Positions 46,501 through 55,500 of a stretch of DNA of 64,000 bases are shown here, one piece after another. A program made the position numbers and the translations under genes. Below the pieces are notes generated by a model that had not been told where the DNA came from, did no database searches, and worked only from the letters and a program-made list of their open reading frames with translations. The stretch's first letter is position 1. Every line of letters starts with the position of its first letter. Origin of the DNA: Phlebotomus papatasi (Eukaryota; Arthropoda; Insecta; Diptera; Psychodidae); the NCBI RefSeq assembly GCF_024763615.1, contig NC_077224.1, positions 57,608,712 through 57,672,711 on the forward strand, written 5' to 3'.

Positions 46501-49500
46501 CTCTGAAACTTTTATAAAAATATGTTCCCAGATTACACTGCTACCTAATGAGATAAAAAAGTTTTGATTATATATCGCTGATATAAAATACAAAGAGGAA
46601 AAGTGAGACGTCAAAATATACGATTTTTATCAATTTTTAAAAAAATGTTCATATAATTAAAACAATAAAACTGAGGATATCCATTTTTTTAGTCAAGATA
46701 TATCTTAATATTGCCTACGATACAGTAGTGGTTAAATCCCATTTATTTCAAAAATTAATTGAAAAAATCGCCTTGTCCCACACTACCCCTGTCCCAATCC
46801 TCCCCGGTCTCCCCTACTAGAAAAAACCGTTCTGCGAATGCAAAGAACAAGAATTTCAATAAAAAAATATTTGCTAAATAAATAAAATCATTATAAGTGT
46901 AGAAGCAATAAAACTCGCAATAAGCAACAAAAGCTCTGCTTTGGCAAAATTTTCGCTCTTTTGAGTCTCCTTCCCGGGAGCAGAACTTCTGAGGGTGTGA
47001 TGAAGACGATTGTCAAACGAGTATCTTATAGGACTATTAGTATCGAATAGGCATTGCGAGTAGAAAAGGAATGGAAAGCGTCCCAGGCTTCAGGAATGCT
47101 CGAACTCGTGACTTGGCTGCTATCCCTCAAAATTACTTTCGCATTATTTACCGTTTAGGGTGGATACCCCGAATGATGCCACTACCCCATTTGATGCCAC
47201 CTTGGATAAATTCATATTTTTTTTCAAAATTGCAATATGTAAGACCTATAAAACATATACCGTCATGTATGCTAATACCAAGGGCATCTTATTAAATTGT
47301 TTGTTTTGGCATTTATTATATTTATTGTACATTTAGAATATAAGTTTTAAATGATGTGAATGCTGAGTGAAAAATGGCCGAAAATATAAAGAATTCTCTT
47401 AAGGTTTTCAATTTTTTCATTATCTTATTTTGCGTATTCATTTAAGACATTTGAATTTTCTTATCAATATTTGTAATTATAGATAATTAAAGTTTTCTCA
47501 GATGTCAATATATCATATTTTCGTATTTCATTTTGATGAAAATTTGATGATGGCATTAAATGTAGCCTTTTAAATGTGTGTCTACAAATAATGCCATCAC
47601 GTTTTAACAAGTGGTGCCCTCATGCGGCAGTCAGTAAATTTATATTTGACAATTGGCTTTGATTTTCAAGTTGCGAGTTTTGTTATCAAATTATTCTAAT
47701 ATACCCTGAAATATCAAGGTAAGTACAAGAAAAATATTAAATATTAATTAATATATACTTATTGCATGACTGTGTAGAGAAATTTTATAGAACAAAAGAA
47801 AAACTCGTAAAATAGAAGAATTAAAAGGGATTGACAAAAAGTGAGGTTATCCGGAAGAAATATTTTTATTCAAGGAATATTTTTATTTTGTTATAATCTT
47901 TTTCAATTTCAGATTAAAAGTCCTTTAAGCTTTGAAATGACTCCTAGAGGGAAGAAGAAAAAGGGCGCTTAGTCAGATTTACAACTGAATGATGCTTTGA
48001 GCGCTGTCAGTAATGGGATGCCTGTAGGAAAGGCAGCGCGCCAGTTCCAGAATCCCCGGACAACTCTACGATACAAGTTGTCGGAGAAAATATCTCGTGG
48101 AATCAGTGAGCATGGAGGAAGACAGTGTTTCCTCGGTAAGGAAATCTAGTTAGAAATTATGGAATGGGTCCTCCAACGTGCCAGGCGCGGCTTTCCACTG
48201 GGAAGAGATGACCTTCTTATCACTGTTCAACAATTAATTGAAGGCCTTCCAAAAATATGAGAGGCTTCAAAAATAAAAGACCATCCTGATGAAGTTAAAT
48301 GGCCAGAACCACAGAAGAGGAGGCATGATCAGGAAAATATCCCAAGGGTAATTACCTCAGATAAGTGGGTGAACTTAAAAAAAAAGATTATGAAAATAAA
48401 AAAATGAACAGGATAAAATTGAGAGAAAAGTTGAAAGAGAGGCAATCAAAAAGGAAAAAGAAAAGAAAAACGAGGAACTCAATGAAGCCCGAAAACAAAA
48501 AAAAAAAAAACAGAACTTGAAGAAGCATTGTAAAATAGAAAAAGGCATCAGAAAATAAACAGCTCCTATTATTTTCAAATTATTATCTTTTTTATTAAAT
48601 TCCTTAAATTATTTTATTATTATTTTCTTTGCTAAATTTATGAGGTGTGATTTTTACATAATCACTTACTTTATAAGGAAACAAAATACTCATTTTAAAA
48701 AGGTGGCATTGAATGGATCCTCAGGTGGCACCAAATGTAGAAAAGTGGCATAAAATGGAGATTTTTGCATAATTATAAACAATGTTTATTTTAGATACTT
48801 TGGAAAAAAGTTATGGAAAATCACTTAGATGTATTGTAAGGCATAGCTTCAAGGTACATTTAACCAAAATTTTAAGCCGTTTGGTTGAAGAATGAGAAAA
48901 TTATAAGCAATTAAATTCTAAAAGTGGCATTGAATGGGGCATCCACCCTACCGGTTCTCAACCTATTTTAACCCTTTAAGGACGATTGGAACACTGGTGT
49001 CCCATAAAGAAAATATTTTTTCCTGACTGACTAAAGTTATTTTTTTTATGTCTGTACGTAATTGTAAAGTAGAAGGTTGAAGGAATCTAGAATATTTTTT
49101 GCAAGTCTCTAGCTATTTGCTATGTAGTAAATATTTTTTATGGCGAATTTTTAAATTCTCAAATGCATAATTAATTTTATTTATTTTTTATACTTCCAAT
49201 TTTTTTTAAGCAAAACCCTTTTGGCAATAAAAACTACAATACTTATACGTAATATTATTCATTAAAGCCAAAAATATTATTCATTGGTATTGTCAGAAAA
49301 ATTACTTAAATTTTTGGGCTATTTTTGTCCCTATCGTTCATAGAAGCACAAAATACACCGAATCAGACTCTGTTGGACTTTCCAAGGTTAGATGTAAGAC
49401 TTATCATTGATTATGTTTCTCAGTTTAATTTTTATTGTTGATTTTCATTTCGTAAAAAGTGTCTCGTCGTTAAAGGGTTAAACGGATTTGTAAATCACTC

Positions 49501-52500
49501 GAAAGATCCCACAAAATAATTTTAAGAGTAGTAAAATTTATTTTCGGACAAAAATTACTTATCGGTTCATAACCGGATCATTACAGGTTCACACCTGATT
49601 TGAATGCATTTAAAAATCACTCAAAACATTGCCTAAAATAACTGAGGACTAATATAATTGAATTTCAAATAAAAATTAGTTATCGGTTATGAACCAGTTT
49701 ATTACCGGTTCAAAACCGATTAGAACCGGTTCAAAATCGATTGGAACCGGTTCAGTTTTGTAGGAAATTCCAAGGCCTTTCCAACGAGCTCAAACACGAC
49801 CACATTCACCTGATAAATGCGCTTTCTAGAGCCTTTTTAACCCGTTATTTTCACACATGGTTAATAGTCCGCCTGGATAATTTCTAAATCGTACCCAAAA
49901 ATGAAAAAAAAATCGCTCAACGCATTTTTCAGCAATCCCAGAAAACATGGTTTTGGAGGGGAAGGGGTCCGAAGGGGCGACTTGGATCCCCCTTAAGACC
50001 CAAGCCGCTATCTCTAACCGTTTGGCCTCTAGAGTCGACGACAGCCGAACAGACAGACGGACAGTGTGACGACATTTCTCATAAATCGTCTGAAACGTGA
50101 AGATTTGTTGACAAAAGTGGTCTCCGGGGCGTGGACCTTAGATTAGAACCTTTAGAAAAACTGATTCTAACAATTTTAACGGATTTAGACAAAAAAGAGA
50201 TTCAAAAACGGTCTCATGCCTTTTTAGCTTTTTTTGAAGTTGATTACATTTTAAGTTTGAGAATAATGCGTCATAAAATGTCCTTGTCTAACAAGGCTTT
50301 TAGAGCTTTTAGACTCTTTATAGCTTGAAACATCAGCATAAATCCTATGGCCTTTTTTGGGTAGAAATTCCGATAAAGAGAAACGTTCTTTTTTATATAA
50401 TTTAATTTAATTTAAGCTATGGCTGGGTTTTGTAAGCTGAATGCTCGTTAAAGCCACCAAAGGTTTTTCTTGAAGAAAATTGTGACATGTTGATTAAAAA
50501 ATTGAAATAAAATGCTTTTTATAAATCACAAATTTTTTTTGAAATTGTTTTTTAATTCGATGCTAGCCTTTATTTTGATTATTTTGATACCATATGTATG
50601 TGGAAAACTCTGACTAGTGATTTAGTAAAAGTTCTTCTAAAGCGCGAAATTGTAGTTTTATTTACGAAAAACTGTTCAAAAACTTGCCCAAAGTACTTTC
50701 AAAAGTCTATTTGAAGATTTTGAAAATTATATTTTGTACGACGCTTTTAAAACAAATCGTCATAAATCGATTATTATCAGTCGAAATTGAATGATTTAAA
50801 GCTTTTTGGAAGGCTCATAAAATTCAACAAAAGACATTTCAAGACAGTAACAGCTCCCTAGGTGAAAATGTTCTTAAGATGAGCTAAATTTTAGGGGGAA
50901 GTGGAGCACATTTAAATTGGGGCAGCTTTGAAATTGGTAATTTTTTTCCTATTTGTAAATGAAACTAGATATTATCATGATATAATTTAAAAACACAAAC
51001 CAATTGTGAAGTTAAATTATTTTATGATAAGGCTGAATTTCATTTCAAAAATAGAAGGAAAAAGCTCAATTTCAAAGCTGCCCAAATCAAAGGTGCCCTA
51101 TTTCCGTCCCCCTAATGTTTTTGAATTATTTTTCATTTTATTTATTTTATTAGAAGTGATTCTTACATAATCACACTTGCTGTAATTTCTTTGATCTTGT
51201 AGGATGAACTGCAATTAATATTTAAACCAAAGCCAAAATTTTTTCAAAAATCTTGCTTATTGAAGACTTGAATTGAATTGAAAAATATTAAGTTATCAAA
51301 AAGTATGCTCGCTATATTGAGATATCTTTATAAAATATTCTTTCTAACATTTTTTTTTAATCATTTGGTTACAACAAATACCATTTTTAGCTCCATTTTT
51401 GTAACATCTTGTGCAAAATTTCTGTTTTCTCTCTCGATTTTTCTTTACCTTTTTTGTTCATCGTGAAATTCGTTATACAATGTTGCGAAGCATTTGAGAT
51501 GCAATGAGAGACAAGAGTTGAGTAAGAAAATAATACAAAATTCATGAGGTGATTTATTTGACGCTCCGATAGCGTCACTCTTTCACTTTTCATACAACAT
51601 GTTCATGATGATGGGAGAGTGTATGGCATTGAGAAGAGATTTTCGATAGCATTATCATCTACACTCAGCTGCACTTCAAATTGAAAATTCATGCTCATTA
51701 TATCGACACCAAAGAACGTAATATATAGAGGGAATTTTGTGTAGGAGGAAGAAGACTTCTCTGGGGAATGCTCAAGAAGTTGATGAAAAGAGTACTCTAG
51801 GGAATTATACTTGGTTTCATACTCTATGAAATGTTCAAAGTTTTGAAGCAAAGTGAATAAGTGATTAGAACAGTTGAGACTGAGAGCATAGAGACGTTCA
51901 AATTAACTTTCAATAAGTTAGTTTTGTGCATTTGGAATGAATATAACGAATTCTCAACACATGATTCTACATGAGACATTTGAATGATATCAACAATTCA
52001 GTCAAGATTATTTGGTATTCTATCGATTATTGTGTAACAAGAGGTTGCAATTGTACTGATGAAAAAGTCTTTTCGACCTGTTTAAGTATAAATTTTTAAT
52101 GAAGCCCTAAATTATTTGCATAGATTTTCATTCTTTTAATTTAGATATTGAGACATTGCTGAATTTATTTAGGAACAATAGTTTTGTAAATTCACGTTTC
52201 GTCAGTAGCATTAGGCAATATTAAAATTATTTTACATTTCTTATTTGTTTATTCATTCTTGTTCCTGAACATTTCAATCGAGAATCTCAAATTTGAAATT
52301 TGCCTTTTTCAAAAATAGGTAAAATCTCTATTTTCTTTTCTAAGTAAAACTTTTCTTAATAGGACTTAAAAATTAGTAAAATTTTAAATGTTAGGCACAA
52401 AACTTCCTTGAACTGTGAGAAATTTTATGTTCCTTGATTTTTATTTTTGAAAAATCTTTGAAAATCTTTTATTAAGCCAATAGTACCTAATATAATGCAA

Positions 52501-55500
52501 GAGTTAACTTAAAAAAGGCCAATGTACAACAATCAGTCTAATTAAACTGTTGGATTTGTCTAAGTCTATATTAAAATATGTCGAGTAAAATCGGTTGAAC
52601 AGGCTACAAGCGGTTTCGAATCGATAACCAAGGTATGCTTGAAATTAAATTGTGTAACTCCTACGCTGTATTTTGGACAATTAAGACACGATCTATTTAT
52701 TGATTCAAATCGGCTGTGAGTTGTATAATAAAAAAATAAATCAATGTGAGAAAATATGAAACAATCTAACATAGAGGGTAAAATTTGGAAAGTCAGCTCT
52801 GAAAATGGGACCATAGCATAAGGTGGAAGATAGGACACCGCACTTAAAACTTTATCAAAAATCAATTAAAATCGAACGAATTAATTTTCATTTTGTGATT
52901 ATTTGAGATGTAAAAAAAGTAAAGTCGTTATTTTACGATCAAAAATTTACTTACAAGAAGATTTTTAATGCAGATTCGTGATCTTAACATGAGAGTTGTC
53001 ACTTTCTGGGTTTCTTACAGAAGTTGATAAGAAAACATCAAAGTAGTTTATTTAAATTAAGGTTTTATTCGTGAATTATTTATAAACACGCAGCGAAAAT
53101 CGAAGGAAATACATCCATTAAACAGTAAATAAACGAATTAATGGAAAATATTGAAGGTAAAAGGAGAGAAAAACGATTTAATTTCGTATTGCATTCCAAA
53201 CGACTTTATCAATGAATAAATAAACGAATAATATTTAGTTACTTTGTGTGAAATAAAATCACGTCAACGAAGAAGAAAAATATTCCTTTTTACCCGGAGG
53301 AACCGTTGTAACTGTAATGGTAACAATTGAGGTGGGTTAGCCTTTGTGGGGAGACTTCCATAACCGAAAGCTACTTTGTCTGACAGACTAATTTATAAAA
53401 AACATCTGGAAAAAGATTAAGAGGAGCACCTAGTACTCCCCAAGCAAATGGAAAGGACCTGGATTGGGACGGATTGGGTACTGGAGTTCATATGTAAGAG
53501 AATAAAATTGCACAACCTTATCTCAGAAGGAAGTTCAGGGAATTCTTGGTACTTGGGGGTACCTCAAGCGTGCAATTTAATAAATTGAGTGAATTTACCA
53601 ATTAATTGGTTGAAAATTTTAATAAAAACTGTTAAGATTCTGTTAAATTATTTCACAAAGAATATCATGATGCGAAGAAAAGAAAAAATATTAAGTTTAA
53701 AATGCATTTGAAATCGAGCATTCTTTTTATGTTTCACTTTCCAAATTTTACCCTAAACAACTTTATTATTATAAGCTAAAAGAAACTAGTTTTGTATTTA
53801 CGAGTTTGAGTATTCCATAAAGCTTAGACGCTTTACAAGTTTTGCAAAAAAAAATAGTTTAGCCTTACAATTACGAGATAAACAAAACCTAAAAATTAAA
53901 GTTAAATTTTTAATGTAAAAATTGAATGATTTGCTATCTCGAGTTAAAAGGTAATAATGACGATTTATTTAATTCAATCAGTAATCACTTTCATTTTTCC
54001 ATACATTGTTACAAGGATAAAATGAACCTAATGACACGTTTTTCCCCAAAGAGAATAGACTTATCATACTGATTCTGATAGGTATGTTTAGAAATTCTGC
54101 AATAGAAGCTAATAAAAAATGTATAATTTATAATCCCCACAGGAATTACGAGAAAATTTATTCAAATCGAGTTGCAAATATGCTAAATATTAACAGAGTA
54201 AAGTAAGAAATAGCTTCACTTTACTTTCTGTATTTAAAGGTATTAAAGGTTCTTCTGCGTTTGAATTATCGTTTAAAGCCCGATTTCAATGTTTAAATCA
54301 AATGTTTCAAGGTTGTCTTCCTGAATATACAAAATCGCACAACGTGTAATCGATATATTTTAAAATACGGTGCCTGTCAAAATCCCGAAAGTTAAAATCG
54401 AAAACACCAAAATCCCGAATTGTCCAAAATCCCGAAAGCCAAAATTCCGAATATTTGAATAGATCTAGATCCCAAATGGGCCAAAATTCTGAAAAGCTAA
54501 AATCCCGAAAAGCTAAAATCCCAAATGGGTCTAAATTCCGAGTGGGCCAAAATTCCGAATAGCCGATATCACGAAAGTGAAAATGCCGTAGGCCAAAATC
54601 TAGAAAGTTGAAATCCCGAAAATAGTAGCCTCTCGCTAATTCGGCTCTTTCTAATTCGGGCAGCAGTTAAATTTGAAAAAAGTTTGTCGTCATTTCTCAA
54701 GTTTGATTATAACTATCAAATGAATGAAATGTGCTCAAATTTGGCATGATTTATCTTAGTTTTGATGTGATTTTGCATTATTAAGGGATTTTCATGCAAT
54801 TTACGCCATGAGTGTGTAAACTCAATATGTGTACGCAGATGAATAAAAAATCGTTGCGTTTCAAAAAGTATGTTGCCCGAATTTCTCTCTAATTCGGGTG
54901 ACATTTCGGTCAAAAATACCCAAATTTGAGAGATTCTACTGTAGGTCGAATTCCTAATTGGATATAAATCCAGAAAAGCCAATATCCCGAATGGGCCAAA
55001 ATCCCGAAAAGCCGAAATCCTAAATGGGTCCAAATACCGAGTGGGCCAAAAATCTTAATAGTCGATATCCCGAAAGTCACAATGCCGTAGGACAAAATCT
55101 AGAAAAACAAAATCCCGAATAGATTATAATCACAAATGGATCTAAATCCAGGAAATCCAAAATCATGAAAAGCCGAATTCTCTAAAAACCAAAATGTTAA
55201 ATGGGTCCAAATACCGAGTGGGCTAAAAATCCGAATAGCCGAGATCGAGAAAGTCACAATGCCGTAGGCGAAAATCTAGAAAGTCACAATGCCGTAGGCG
55301 AAAATCTAGAAAGTCAAAATCCTGAAAGACAAAATCCCGAATAGGTCGTAATCCCAAATGAATCTAAATCCAGAGAAGCCAAAATCTCGAATGGGAAAAA
55401 GTTACCGCTCTACAAAAGTTACCGCGAAAATTTACCGCTCTACAACTTTCTGAAAGTAATTTTCCTCTATGTTGTAAGGAAATACGTTTATCGAGCCGTT

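Noticed and set aside
54716..55095. Minus-strand frames with repeating RDFGPFGILAF-like text
   Set aside because: Translation of the AAATCCCGAA array and the MITE; periodicity is from DNA repeats.
54372..55405. CRISPR-like array
   Set aside because: Units are irregular and diverged, no constant repeat with unique spacers, and the host is clearly eukaryotic.
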